In this document: piece after piece, positions 9,620 through 18,932 of the stretch
Position numbering within the stretch: position 1 is the stretch's first letter
Layout: each line of letters starts with the position of its first letter
From: Nitrospinia bacterium
GTDB taxonomy: Bacteria; Nitrospinota; Nitrospinia; Nitrospinales; JAJDAT01
Direction of reading: 5' to 3'
Assembly (NCBI GenBank): GCA_029261715.1
Contig: JAJDAT010000025.1
Coordinates: 124,001 to 188,000, forward strand
Length of the DNA stretch: 64,000 bases
Program-made: the position numbers and the translations under genes
The notes under the pieces: model-generated
The model's input: the letters and a program-made list of their open reading frames with translations, nothing else
Told to the model about the DNA's origin: nothing
Databases searched by the model: none

Positions 9620-10071
9620 AAATGGCGATTAAAAAGTATTAGGACCTTTTTCATTTTTGTTTCCTATTCTTTTCACTTGAATCTGAGTATCCCTCCTCTA
9701 AAAATCCTGCTTTAGTAAAAATATTTTTTAAAACAAATTTTGAGATTGATTTAATTCAAAATCACATGACTCCGATTCGCTATTTTGGCGTTTAATTCAT
9801 AAACCTATTAAAAACTCGCCAAAATTAACTTATTAGCGTATTTTGGTTAAACCCTTACTTTTACAAGGTTTGTTGGCTAATAATTTTTACTGAACATTGA
9901 TTAATGGTTTAATTCTTAACTTTTTTTAATTTACCCTTAATTCAATTTTAATTTTAAGGCCTTATCCTTAATTCTAGAAAATACTAAAATTACTTAGTTT
10001 ATGATTTGATAATTAAAATATTGTTTAAATGTGGAAGTTTGAAACCTTGTTTTCTTGGAGGATAAATCGAA
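9620..10071. other. 452-bp non-coding region upstream of the DegP gene
   Basis: AT-rich, without a convincing gene. It holds a 9-bp inverted repeat ATTTTGGCG (9782-9790) / CGCCAAAAT (9817-9825) with a 26-nt spacer, which might be a hairpin ending rapA or an operator. No strong sigma-70 or sigma-E-like promoter could be picked by eye. A GGAGG ribosome site precedes the DegP start. Confidence 0.5.
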
Positions 10072-11547
10072 ATGGTTAAAAAAGTTAAAGTTCTATTTAC
10101 AGTCGCTCTGGTTTTAGCGGTTGCAACCTTTGGCGCAAATTTGCGTGGATTGGATTCTAGTTTGTTTGTTGATAGAGCTTATGCAGACGAGCGCTTTAAT
10201 CCGATCGGTTCAAACGTTTTTGTTGAAGTTGCCAAAAACCAAAATCCTGCGGTTGTTCATGTTAGTCATAAAGGATCAAAAGCTAAAATGAGAGACGGAA
10301 GCGGCAGTCGAAAGGGAAATCCTTTTGGTTTTCGAGAAAGAAATCACCAAGGCGGTCCAAATCCTTTTGGTAACATGCCTCCAAACGACAGAAGAGGGCC
10401 TCGTTCAAAAGGTGGTATGGGGTCTGGGTTTCTTATTGATGAAAAGGGATATATTTTGACGAATCATCATGTTGTTGAAGGCGCAGACGAGGTAACGGTT
10501 GGCCTTGATAATAAGAAAGAATATGACGCTAAGGTTATTGGGACCGATCCTAAAACTGATATTGCACTACTCAAAATTGAACCTAAAGATGGCGATCCTA
10601 AAAACTTCCCATACTTGAGAATGGGTAATTCAGATAGTTTACAAGTAGGCGAATGGGTAATGGCTATTGGTAACCCATTTGGTTTGGATCACACCGTGAC
10701 GGTTGGAGTTGTTAGCGCGAAAGGTCGAAATATTGGAGCGGGACCTTATGATGAGTTTATTCAAACAGACGCTTCTATCAATCCAGGAAATAGCGGCGGT
10801 CCATTACTGAATATTGAAGGCAAAGTAATTGGTATTAATACAGCGATTATTTCTGGAAATACTGGAGGAAATGTAGGTATTGGTTTTGCGACACCTATTA
10901 ATGTGGCCAGAAAGATCCTAAGCGACCTACGAGAAAAAGGTTCGGTTACTCGTGGTTGGTTAGGAGTTATGGTTCAGGAAATCACTCCTGATCTAGCTTC
11001 TACTTTTGGTTTAGAAGGTAGTGATGGAGCTTTGGTAGGTAATGTTATTCCAAATAGTCCAGCTTCTGCTGGTGGAATTAAAAGAGGCGACGTTATTGTG
11101 AAGTTTGATAACAGCGCTGTTAAAGAAATGACAAACTTGCCAAAGCTAGTTGCAGGAGCTAATCCTGGATCAACGGTTCCAGTCGAAGTGATTCGTGACG
11201 GCAAAAGTAAACAATTAAATATTAAGATTGCAGTTTTAGAAGAAGAGAGTGTAAAAACGGCGTCTTTAGGAAAACCACTGGGAGTGCAAACTCAAGATAT
11301 TTCTCCTGAATTAGCAGAACGTTTGAATTTAGAAGATATAACAGGGGTTTTAGTTTCTGATGTCGATCCTGATTCTCCAGCGGCCCGTTCTGGTATCCGG
11401 AGGGGCGACGTTATTCTTGAGATCAACCGTAAGCAGGTTAAGAATATGAGAGATTATCACGCGCTTGCTGGGAAAAAAGGGCCTTCGGACACTCTTTTGA
11501 TGCTAGTCAAAAGAGGTGGTACCTCGATTTATATCGCAGTTAAATAA
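10072..11547 (+). CDS. Periplasmic serine protease DegP/HtrA family (Do)
   Basis: Periplasmic quality-control protease/chaperone of 491 aa. A signal peptide (about residues 1-38) precedes the trypsin-like domain. The catalytic triad is visible as His133 in TNHHVV, Asp163 in TDIALLKI and Ser241 in GNSGGPLL. Two PDZ domains follow (about 290-380 and 395-490), the DegP/DegQ arrangement. Between the mature N-terminus and the protease core (about 70-115) there is a low-complexity Gly/Arg/Pro/Asn-rich insert, comparable in position to the flexible LA loop but unusual in composition. A GGAGG ribosome site supports the start. It is monocistronic, with a possible terminator downstream. It could be called DegQ or MucD instead; these cannot be separated without phylogeny. 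Confidence 0.95.
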   Translation: MVKKVKVLFTVALVLAVATFGANLRGLDSSLFVDRAYADERFNPIGSNVFVEVAKNQNPAVVHVSHKGSKAKMRDGSGSRKGNPFGFRERNHQGGPNPFGNMPPNDRRGPRSKGGMGSGFLIDEKGYILTNHHVVEGADEVTVGLDNKKEYDAKVIGTDPKTDIALLKIEPKDGDPKNFPYLRMGNSDSLQVGEWVMAIGNPFGLDHTVTVGVVSAKGRNIGAGPYDEFIQTDASINPGNSGGPLLNIEGKVIGINTAIISGNTGGNVGIGFATPINVARKILSDLREKGSVTRGWLGVMVQEITPDLASTFGLEGSDGALVGNVIPNSPASAGGIKRGDVIVKFDNSAVKEMTNLPKLVAGANPGSTVPVEVIRDGKSKQLNIKIAVLEEESVKTASLGKPLGVQTQDISPELAERLNLEDITGVLVSDVDPDSPAARSGIRRGDVILEINRKQVKNMRDYHALAGKKGPSDTLLMLVKRGGTSIYIAVK

Positions 11548-11555
11548 GTTCCACT

Positions 11556-11628
11556 AAAGCTGGATATTATTGGAAATTTGCTAATAGTTGATACTGTTAG
11601 TTTGTTCCCAATTTTGTCCGGCTTTTTT
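11556..11628 (+). terminator. Possible terminator after the DegP gene
   Basis: AAAGCTGGA (11556-11564) can pair with TCCGGCTTT (11617-11625) with one G-U pair, followed by a T-rich tail. The loop is long (about 52 nt), so folding is uncertain. It is the only terminator-like structure in the gap before metF. Confidence 0.4.
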
Positions 11629-11693
11629 ATTGATTTTAAAGTCTTTAGCAGTTTTTTTTTGGGAAATTTCGCATTTTTAAAAAAGAGGACCTT

Positions 11694-11723
11694 ATGTTAG
11701 TATCAAACTATGAAAATAATTGA
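11694..11723 (+). other. Nine-codon mini-ORF overlapping the metF start
   Basis: Reads MLVSNYENN then TGA. The GAGG at 11685-11688 sits 5 nt before this ATG, ideal for it, but 21 nt before the metF ATG. The mini-ORF stops 14 nt inside metF, so its translation could couple to or compete with metF initiation. It carries no methionine run of the attenuator kind. Function is inferred only from position. Confidence 0.3.
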
Positions 11724-12588
11724 TATTTTAAACAAAAGGCCTGCCTCATTTTCGTTTGAATTCTTCCCTCCCAAAAGTCAAGACGGTTGGGAGCAATTAT
11801 TTAATACGATAGAGAGTCTAAAAGTTTGGAATCCTGCATACGTTTCTGTAACGTATGGTGCCGGAGGAAGTACTAGGCGACAAACCATCGAGTTAGTTTC
11901 CCGTATCAAAGATGAAATTGGCCTCGAAAGTATGGCCCATCTTACATGTGTTGATAGTTCAAAAGATCAAATTCTAGAGACTTTAAATAGTTTAAAAGAA
12001 AAAGGTATTGAAAATGTTTTGCCTTTAAGAGGCGATCCTCCAAAGGGGGAAACCTCATTTATAAAGGCTGAAAATGGTTTTGGCTATGCTAGCGAATTGG
12101 TGAAGTTTATACGCGATAATCAATATTCTTTTTGCTTAGGAGTGGCAGGGTATCCAGAAGGCCACCAAGAATGTGGGAATATCGATAAAGATATTGATAA
12201 TTTAAAGAAGAAAGTTGATGCTGGCGCAGATTTTATAATCACTCAATTATTTTTTGATAACCGGTTTTATTTCGATTTTTTAGATAAAGTCAAAGCCGTA
12301 GGTATTAATATCCCTGTTTTGCCGGGAATAATGCCTATAGTCAACGTAAACCAGGTTAAGAAATTTACGAAGATGTGTGGCGCATCAATTCCAGAGACCC
12401 TTATTTCTAAATTAGAAAAGGTTCAGGACCAACCAGAATCTGTTCAGGCTATAGGGATCGAACATGCAACTCAACAATGTGATGAACTGATTCAAGCCGG
12501 TTCTCCTGGAATTCATTTTTATACTTTAAATAGATCCAATTCTACTCTCCAAATATTGGAGAATTTAAAAAGCATGGCGGAAACTTAA
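11710..12588 (+). CDS. metF: 5,10-methylenetetrahydrofolate reductase
   Basis: FAD-containing reductase making 5-methyltetrahydrofolate for methionine synthesis, a cytoplasmic TIM barrel of 292 aa, the usual bacterial length. Landmarks are SFEFFPPKSQDGWEQL, PAYVSVTYGAGGSTR, MAHLTCVDSS, VLPLRGDPPKGE, LGVAGYPEGHQEC, GADFIITQLFFDNRFYFDF and the C-terminal GIHFYTLNRS. The catalytic Glu is in the first of these. The start at 11710 fits the family N-terminus but is badly placed for the only visible ribosome site, which better serves the mini-ORF at 11694. It is followed 25 nt later by the formylglycine-type gene. Confidence 0.96.
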   Translation: MKIIDILNKRPASFSFEFFPPKSQDGWEQLFNTIESLKVWNPAYVSVTYGAGGSTRRQTIELVSRIKDEIGLESMAHLTCVDSSKDQILETLNSLKEKGIENVLPLRGDPPKGETSFIKAENGFGYASELVKFIRDNQYSFCLGVAGYPEGHQECGNIDKDIDNLKKKVDAGADFIITQLFFDNRFYFDFLDKVKAVGINIPVLPGIMPIVNVNQVKKFTKMCGASIPETLISKLEKVQDQPESVQAIGIEHATQQCDELIQAGSPGIHFYTLNRSNSTLQILENLKSMAET

Positions 12589-12613
12589 ATTAAAATTTTT
12601 CCCCCTCTACGCT

Positions 12614-13417
12614 ATGTTTTTCTTTCCTAGTTTTATTTTAGCTTTTGCTTTGTCGATAGTCCCAGTTTTCGCGGAAGAGTTAGATAAAGGCGCCACTGTT
12701 CAAAAGACTTCGGATAATATGGTTCGAATTGAAGGCGGCATTTTTCGCATGGGCTGTAATGAATTTGGCCCAGAGCATGGCGCTCCAGAGCATGAAGTTT
12801 TTTTAGACGATTTTTTGATTGATAAATACGAAATAACAAATAAAAAGTATGAAGAGGTTTTTCCCGATCATAAATTGAGGAGAAGTAGGTTTTCTCATTG
12901 TGATAAATGCCCAGTTACTAAAGTTCACTGGTATAATGCGGCAGATTATTGTTATTTAAAGGGGAAGGCATTACCCACTGAAGCCCAATGGGAAAAAGCC
13001 GCAGGAGCCAAAAACGGATGTGAGTTTCCTTGGGGATCAGAGTTTAACGATTCAGATAAGTTGGCTAGAGGCGGTTTGAAATTAAAAGATTCGGCGTCCC
13101 CTGTTGGAAGCTTTAAGCCAAATAAATATGGGGTTTACGATATCGCAGGAAATGTATGGGAATGGGTTGCGGATTGGTACGAGTTTTATTATACCAATGG
13201 AGAAATACTGAGAAATCCCAGAGGACCTCAAAATGGGCGTATGAAGATTAGAAGAGGTGGCTCTTGGTCTGATACGGTCATTTCGATGAGATCAGGATAT
13301 CGAGACTGGAGTTATCCATTTTCAAGAAGTTTTAACGATATTGGTTTCAGATGTGTACTGAATTTAAAGAATTCTTCTAAAGTTCCGAATTCTTTAGAAG
13401 TTCAACCAAAGAAATAA
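12614..13417 (+). CDS. Secreted formylglycine-generating-enzyme-family protein (SUMF1 domain)
   Basis: 267 aa protein with a signal peptide (about residues 1-20, ending FAEE) and one FGE-sulfatase/SUMF1 domain. Domain landmarks are VRIEGGIFRMGC, EHEVFLDDFLIDKYEITNKKYEE, PVTKVHWYNAADYCYLKGKALPTEAQWEKAA, FPWG, PVGSFKPNKYGVYDIAGNVWEWVADWY, RRGGSWSD and FNDIGFRCVL. True formylglycine enzymes carry a specific active-site cysteine pair, which I cannot identify here, so most likely this is one of the many family members used for binding or other oxidations. It lies 25 nt after metF without a clear ribosome site, and 48 nt before the leucine-rich-repeat gene. Confidence 0.82.
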   Translation: MFFFPSFILAFALSIVPVFAEELDKGATVQKTSDNMVRIEGGIFRMGCNEFGPEHGAPEHEVFLDDFLIDKYEITNKKYEEVFPDHKLRRSRFSHCDKCPVTKVHWYNAADYCYLKGKALPTEAQWEKAAGAKNGCEFPWGSEFNDSDKLARGGLKLKDSASPVGSFKPNKYGVYDIAGNVWEWVADWYEFYYTNGEILRNPRGPQNGRMKIRRGGSWSDTVISMRSGYRDWSYPFSRSFNDIGFRCVLNLKNSSKVPNSLEVQPKK

Positions 13418-13465
13418 GGAAGTGAATCGTTTAATTCATAAAAGCGTTATATTGAGACGGTACTA

Positions 13466-14197
13466 ATGGCTAGTAAAACAGAAATTGATTATATAAACCG
13501 AATGCTGGACGAATGTCTTTCGGAAGACGGTTTAACCTGTGTTCTTACTGCAAAGTATATTGCCGACCAAGGATTGCAAGCGCTATTGGAGTGTGAAAGG
13601 GTATATGGAGTAGAAAACCTTTACCTAAATCAAAACCGGTTGTCTTGGAGAAGTGTCCAGCCATTTTGCGAAAGCGAGAATTTTAAATCGTTAAAGCGAT
13701 TGTACATAAGCGAGAATATAGCGAGCGATAAGGGAGCTAAGGCAATTGCAAACGCCTCTTTTGCTCCTCAATTAGTTCATCTCGATTTAAAATACAACGA
13801 TATGGGACCCGATGGAGGTTTAGCAATAGCCCGCTCCGACAAATTCAAAAAACTTCAAATTTTAATACTTCAGGAAAATGATACGGGTGACGACGTATTG
13901 ATTGCGCTTTCAGAAAACCCTAACTTTTCAAATTTAAGAAAACTCAATGTTTATAAGACCAAGCTTTCTGATAAAGGAGTGAAAGCTTTAGGGAAGTCAA
14001 AATACCTTAAAAAAATAAAACATCTAAACTTAGCCAGGAATATCATTCGACTGGACTCAGCTCTAGCTCTCGCCAATACCAAAACTCTCACCAAAATTGA
14101 AACCCTTCTAATGTACGATACATTCATTGGCGACCCAGGTATCGAAGCCCTCGTTCAATCGAAAAGATTAAAACTTAAAACTCTTCGTTTGACTTAA
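13466..14197 (+). CDS. Leucine-rich-repeat protein (ribonuclease-inhibitor type)
   Basis: 243 aa, no signal peptide or membrane segment, so probably cytoplasmic. From about residue 50 it consists of five or six repeats of the RI-like pattern L-x-x-L-x-L-x-x-N-x-(L/I)-x-D-x-G-x-x-A-(L/I), for example LVHLDLKYNDMGPDGGLAIA and LRKLNVYKTKLSDKGVKALG. Such solenoids bind other proteins. The N-terminal 45 residues are not repeats. RI-type repeats are more usual in eukaryotes but occur in bacteria with large signalling repertoires. It ends a possible metF-SUMF1-LRR transcript, and the six-gene signalling cluster begins 405 bp later. No function can be assigned. Confidence 0.8.
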   Translation: MASKTEIDYINRMLDECLSEDGLTCVLTAKYIADQGLQALLECERVYGVENLYLNQNRLSWRSVQPFCESENFKSLKRLYISENIASDKGAKAIANASFAPQLVHLDLKYNDMGPDGGLAIARSDKFKKLQILILQENDTGDDVLIALSENPNFSNLRKLNVYKTKLSDKGVKALGKSKYLKKIKHLNLARNIIRLDSALALANTKTLTKIETLLMYDTFIGDPGIEALVQSKRLKLKTLRLT

Positions 14198-14602
14198 TAA
14201 GTTTATACACCAAAGCCATTCCCCTTAAAATGGCTGCGTTAGATTTACTCCCACCTTTCAGAAAAATTCTCAATATTATTCCTCATACTTTAAAAGCTGT
14301 TTCTTCAGATTTGGTGCATTAAGTTGTTAGCTCTTTCCTAAGTCCTTATTCTATTTGATTTCAAATGTTTTGGCGCCCTTTTTGCCCTATTACTTGTAGG
14401 GAAACAAAAGAAAACTTTCACAGTATTTCTAAGTCATTAATTTTAAAGGGGGAAATTGATCGGTTGTAAGTGAGAAGCAATGACTTAGTTACAAACCGTT
14501 ACAAATTGAATTAAAAACCATCACCAAAAAGTTACAGTCGGCGAATTCAATTAAAGTATTTCCACTCAGATAATCAGTATTTATTTTTAAAAGGAAAAAA
14601 TC
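14198..14602. other. 405-bp non-coding region before the signalling cluster
   Basis: Contains a short GCCATT/AATGGC hairpin (14215-14234) just after the LRR gene, and three direct GTTACA(A/G) repeats (14488-14494, 14498-14504, 14531-14537) upstream of the first kinase. A weak promoter (TTCAAT 14546-14551, 17 bp, GATAAT 14569-14574) follows them. No gene seen. Confidence 0.5.
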
Positions 14603-15844
14603 ATGAAAAAGAAAATTCTGTTTGTTGATGATGAAAGTGATTTCTTGTCTGGAGTGCGTCGCTCATTAAAAAAATATAATAATGAGTGGGAATTATTTTT
14701 TGCCAATAGTGTTGATGAGGCGTTAGAAGTTGATGAAATTGATAGCTTAGATGTAGTTATTTCTGATTTAGGTATGCCTGGAAAAGATGGTTTTAAGTTT
14801 CTTGAAATGTTTCGGTCTAATGAAGATACAAAAAATATTCCAGTTTTAGTTATGTCTGGAATTAAACAGAATAAGGCAAAAAACAGAGCTTATGAATTAG
14901 GAGCAACGGAGTTCTTGAAAAAACCATTTTCTTCGGAAGATCTAATTCAAGCTATTAAGAATTCTATCAAATTAAAATCACATTTAGATCAAAATGAAAA
15001 AAACCGACAATTGTTTGAAAAAAAATTCAATGAACGCAATAATAAGTTGGAACGCGATATTATTAAGTTTCAAAAGAAAAAGGAAGTTTCGGAAGAAGCT
15101 TTACGCTTAGAAAATGAGTTTTTGGCTAATATGAGTCATGAGCTTAGAACTCCATTAAACTCAATTATTGGTTTTAGCCAATTAGTTGAGGAAGTAGTTG
15201 AAGAAAATGATATAGATCAAATTACTCATGACTTAAAAACAATTCAATTAGCTGGGAAGCATATGCTAACTCTAGTAAACGATATTTTGGAGGTTGCTAA
15301 AATAGAATCCAGAAAAATGGATTTAATTAAAAAAGAAATTCAATTAGCTCCTTTCATATTGGAAATGACCCCATTAGTACAAACTATAATGAAAGAAAAT
15401 GGGAACGAGTTTAAGCAAGTTTTTTTAAATAACTTAGGAAATATAGAAACGGATGACGTTCGCCTAAGACAAATTTTATTTAACTTGTTAAGTAATGCCG
15501 CTAAATTTACAAAAGATGGAACGGTGACTTTACAAGCTTCTCGCGAAAACTATTGTGATAGAGACTGGATCAAATTTGAAATTAAAGATACTGGAATTGG
15601 TCTTTCTGATAAACAAATTAAGCATATTTTTGATAAGTTTTCTCAAGCGGATCCTGCTACATCAAAGAAGTTTGGAGGGACTGGATTGGGACTTTCTATA
15701 ACAAAAAAACTTTGTCAGCTTATGAGCGGCGATGTCTTTGTTGAAAGTGAAGTTGGAAGGGGGGCAATTTTTACTGTGATGCTTCCAGCTACCGAATTGG
15801 AGATTAAATATAAAAACCCGAGTTTATTGGTTAGGGAAAATTAA
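14603..15844 (+). CDS. Hybrid receiver-histidine kinase, cytoplasmic
   Basis: 413 aa two-component protein without membrane segments. An N-terminal receiver (about 1-120; acidic pair VDDE, phospho-acceptor Asp55 in VISDLGMPGKDG, Lys in FLKKPF) is followed by a short coiled coil (125-170), a HisKA domain with His179 in NMSHELRTPLNS, and a HATPase domain with N box NLLSNAAKFT, DTGIGLSDKQIKHIFDKFSQ and GGTGLGLSITKKL. The receiver-first order suggests that phosphorylation of the receiver controls the kinase. It is the first gene of a six-gene co-directional signalling run; the receiver closely resembles those at 18933 and 20062, so these probably arose by duplication. Confidence 0.93.
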   Translation: MKKKILFVDDESDFLSGVRRSLKKYNNEWELFFANSVDEALEVDEIDSLDVVISDLGMPGKDGFKFLEMFRSNEDTKNIPVLVMSGIKQNKAKNRAYELGATEFLKKPFSSEDLIQAIKNSIKLKSHLDQNEKNRQLFEKKFNERNNKLERDIIKFQKKKEVSEEALRLENEFLANMSHELRTPLNSIIGFSQLVEEVVEENDIDQITHDLKTIQLAGKHMLTLVNDILEVAKIESRKMDLIKKEIQLAPFILEMTPLVQTIMKENGNEFKQVFLNNLGNIETDDVRLRQILFNLLSNAAKFTKDGTVTLQASRENYCDRDWIKFEIKDTGIGLSDKQIKHIFDKFSQADPATSKKFGGTGLGLSITKKLCQLMSGDVFVESEVGRGAIFTVMLPATELEIKYKNPSLLVREN

Positions 15845-15904
15845 TTTACTTCTTGTTGAGCCTTCGATAAGGTCTTCATAGCTTTTTAACTTAGGAAAAG
15901 CGTT

Positions 15905-18900
15905 ATGGCAATTATTGGGAAAAAGTTTAGTTCGATAAAATTTAAAATTATATTTCAATTTGTGTTGATTGGTTTATTTGCCTCTCTGGGAGTTGGTATT
16001 TTTTCCATTCAAACACAATCTAATTCCTTAAAAACGAAGGCTGTCGATAACCTATCCAATTTACTTATTCAAAAAAAACATTTAATGAACGAGTATTTTC
16101 AAGAGTTTCAATTAGATCTTAAGGAAACTTCTCACAGATATGCATTACAAAATTTAGTCGAAGCGCTAAAATCAAAGGATGAAGATGAAATTGAATTTTG
16201 GATAGAGCCAGTTCAAGAAGATTTAGCGAGATTGGCAAGCATTAGAAAGAGATACCAATCTATTCAATTTGTGGGAGTTGAAGGCAAAGAAATTATAAGT
16301 GTTAGGTATACATCGAGAGGCGTTGAAATTTTAGCGCCAGACAAATTAAAAGTTAATGTTGCTTCAAAGATTTTTAATTCAACTAAGGATTTACTTGAAG
16401 ATGAAATTAATATTATTTCCACACTTTCGTTTAATGTTGAAAGCGAAAATCCTGTTATTCAATTGGCGACGCCATTATTTACTCCGGGAAAACAAAAGGC
16501 GGGAGTATTGATTTTTACGGTGCCGGGTGAAAACTTTCTAAAGTCTTTCGGAGAAATTCCAAGGGGCAATATTATGCTGGCAGATCAATATGGTTTTCTT
16601 ATTTATCATCCTCAATTCGGTTTTAAGAAAACCGGAGAAATGAATAAAAGAGGAAAATATAAACTTTCGGACTTTTACAACGAATCTATTATCGATAATA
16701 TGCTGAGAAACCAAAGTGGAATAATTCTGGATCATCCATCGGAAATAATAACTTTTAAAAAGTTTGATTTATTGAACAAAAACTCAGACGGTTCTTGGGT
16801 AGGAGTGTATTTGGACCAACGAGATCTTGTATTAAAACCTGTTGAGGAATTTCAAGTTAAATTTTTTCTTATTCTTTCAGCTGTTCTTTTGATAGTAGTT
16901 TTTTTAGCTGTTTTTCTTGCAAAAAAACTTACTCGACCTTTGCGACAAGTTGTTTCCGTAGCTAGTAAAATTGCCAAAGGAAATTTAAAGCAAAAGAAAT
17001 TAGGTTTTGGAGGATGGGATGAAATTGGTTTGTTAGCTAGGGCGTTTGATTCAATGTTAGACGGTTTACGAGCAATCGCTCAGCAAGCTGACGACGTAGC
17101 CGAGGGTAAATTAGACAAGGAATATAAATTTAAGGGAGATTTAGAAAAAGCCTTCAAGAAGATGGTTCAACAATTAAAAGAAAAACAGAAAGTAGAGAAA
17201 GAGGTTCGTCTAGCCAGAGAAAACTTAGAGATTCGAGTTAAAGAACGAACTGCCGAGCTTTCAAACGCAAATACAAAATATCATGAAGAACTTATAAAGA
17301 GGAAAGAAGCTGAAGAGGGCGTTCAAAAATCTTATAACTTTTTACGCAATATACTAGAAAGTCCAAACGATATTTCAATTATTGCGACTGATCTTGATAA
17401 AAATATTATTTATTGGAATAAAGGCGCCGAAAAAATGTTGGGGTATACATCTGAAGAGATGGTGGGTTCTAAGGATATGTCAGTTTTATACCCTGAAGGG
17501 TCGAACACAGGTGAGACAATTCAAAGCGCTATTTCATTTATTAATAAGTATAAGAAAGGGATTGCTGGCGAAATCGAAGAAAGGACTAAGCAAGGGAAAA
17601 GGATTTGGGTAAAGTTAACCATGTCGCCACAAATCGACGATTCTGGGAAAATAATTGGGTTTTTGGGTATGGGGGAAAATATTACTGAACGGAAACTCAT
17701 GGAAAGAGAATTACGGGCAAATGAAGAAAGGTTTCGTTTGATAATAGACACTGCTTATGATGCATTTATTTCAATGAACGATGAAGGTGAAATTACACAG
17801 TGGAATGCCCAAGCCGAAAAGATATTTGGTTGGAGTTTAGAAGATGCACTTTATGAAAAATTATCTAATCTAATTATTCCAGAAAAATCTAGGTCGGTTC
17901 ATGAAGATGGTTTGAAAGGCTTTCTTCAAACAGGCAAAGGTCCAGTATTAAATCAGCGTATAGAAGTAATGGCCTTGCACAAAGATGGACATGAATTTCC
18001 AATTGAGATGACTATCACTCCAATGGAATATAAAGGATCGTATACATTTAACGCTTTTTTGCAAGACGTTTCAGAAAGAAAGATAATGCAACAACAATTA
18101 AATCACGCACAAAAAATGGAATCGATCGGACAATTATCTGCTGGCGTCGCACATGAAATAAATACGCCGCTACAATTTATTGGCGATAACACTCGATTTC
18201 TTCAAGATTCATTTGGGGATCTAGAAGCCTTGTTGGATGAGTACGAAAAAATGGCTAATTTGGATGATCGAGAAGAAGCTTTAAAAGAGACTCTTCAAAA
18301 AATTAAAGATGTTTCAGAAGAAATAGATATTGATTTTCTAAAAGACGAGATACCTCAAGCAATAAGTCAATCTTTGGAAGGTATTGCTAGAGTTACTAAA
18401 ATTGTGGCTGCCATGAAAGAGTTCTCACACCCTGGAGATGAGGATATGAGGCCAAGCGATCTAAATAGGGCTATTCAGACCACTGTAGATGTTTCTAGAA
18501 ACGAATGGAAATATGTAGCCAATTTAGAGACGAACCTTGATCCTAAATTACCTTTAGTTCCGTGTTTCGTTAACGATTTTAATCAGGTTATTCTAAACTT
18601 AGTTGTTAATGCCGCTCATGCTATCAAGGACGTCCAAGAGAAAACAGGAGAAAACGGGACAATTACGATCACTACTAAAGATGAAGGAGACTTTTGCGGA
18701 ATTTATATTAATGATACAGGAACGGGAATTCCTGAGGGAAGCCAAGATAAAATTTTTGATCCATTTTTTACGACTAAAGAAGTTGGAAAAGGAACCGGAC
18801 AAGGGTTAGCTTTGGCTCATACAATGATTGTCAAAAAACACAAAGGAACCATTAACTTTGTAACCGAAATGGGAAAAGGAACAACTTTCAAAATAAGGCT

Positions 18901-18922
18901 CCCACTTAATCAGAATAGTTAA
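15905..18922 (+). CDS. Membrane histidine kinase with periplasmic sensor, HAMP and two PAS domains
   Basis: 1005 aa sensor. Membrane segments at about 14-34 and 317-338 bracket a ~280-residue periplasmic domain of the Cache-like kind ([25 protein letters not shown]). After a HAMP linker and coiled coil come two PAS domains (about 475-595 and 610-725, each with a PAC-like end), a HisKA with His750 in [11 protein letters not shown], and a HATPase domain ending [19 protein letters not shown] and [13 protein letters not shown]. It is the only gene of the run with an external sensor, so it probably feeds the neighbouring receivers. It lies 60 nt after the receiver-kinase and 10 nt before the next gene. 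Confidence 0.93.
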   Translation: MAIIGKKFSSIKFKIIFQFVLIGLFASLGVGIFSIQTQSNSLKTKAVDNLSNLLIQKKHLMNEYFQEFQLDLKETSHRYALQNLVEALKSKDEDEIEFWIEPVQEDLARLASIRKRYQSIQFVGVEGKEIISVRYTSRGVEILAPDKLKVNVASKIFNSTKDLLEDEINIISTLSFNVESENPVIQLATPLFTPGKQKAGVLIFTVPGENFLKSFGEIPRGNIMLADQYGFLIYHPQFGFKKTGEMNKRGKYKLSDFYNESIIDNMLRNQSGIILDHPSEIITFKKFDLLNKNSDGSWVGVYLDQRDLVLKPVEEFQVKFFLILSAVLLIVVFLAVFLAKKLTRPLRQVVSVASKIAKGNLKQKKLGFGGWDEIGLLARAFDSMLDGLRAIAQQADDVAEGKLDKEYKFKGDLEKAFKKMVQQLKEKQKVEKEVRLARENLEIRVKERTAELSNANTKYHEELIKRKEAEEGVQKSYNFLRNILESPNDISIIATDLDKNIIYWNKGAEKMLGYTSEEMVGSKDMSVLYPEGSNTGETIQSAISFINKYKKGIAGEIEERTKQGKRIWVKLTMSPQIDDSGKIIGFLGMGENITERKLMERELRANEERFRLIIDTAYDAFISMNDEGEITQWNAQAEKIFGWSLEDALYEKLSNLIIPEKSRSVHEDGLKGFLQTGKGPVLNQRIEVMALHKDGHEFPIEMTITPMEYKGSYTFNAFLQDVSERKIMQQQLNHAQKMESIGQLSAGVAHEINTPLQFIGDNTRFLQDSFGDLEALLDEYEKMANLDDREEALKETLQKIKDVSEEIDIDFLKDEIPQAISQSLEGIARVTKIVAAMKEFSHPGDEDMRPSDLNRAIQTTVDVSRNEWKYVANLETNLDPKLPLVPCFVNDFNQVILNLVVNAAHAIKDVQEKTGENGTITITTKDEGDFCGIYINDTGTGIPEGSQDKIFDPFFTTKEVGKGTGQGLALAHTMIVKKHKGTINFVTEMGKGTTFKIRLPLNQNS

Positions 18923-18932
18923 GGTTAAATTT

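Noticed and set aside
17382-17612. Overlapping open frames inside the large kinase and similar shadows elsewhere
   Set aside because: They lie in alternative frames of genes with clear domain structure and have no ribosome sites or homology of their own.
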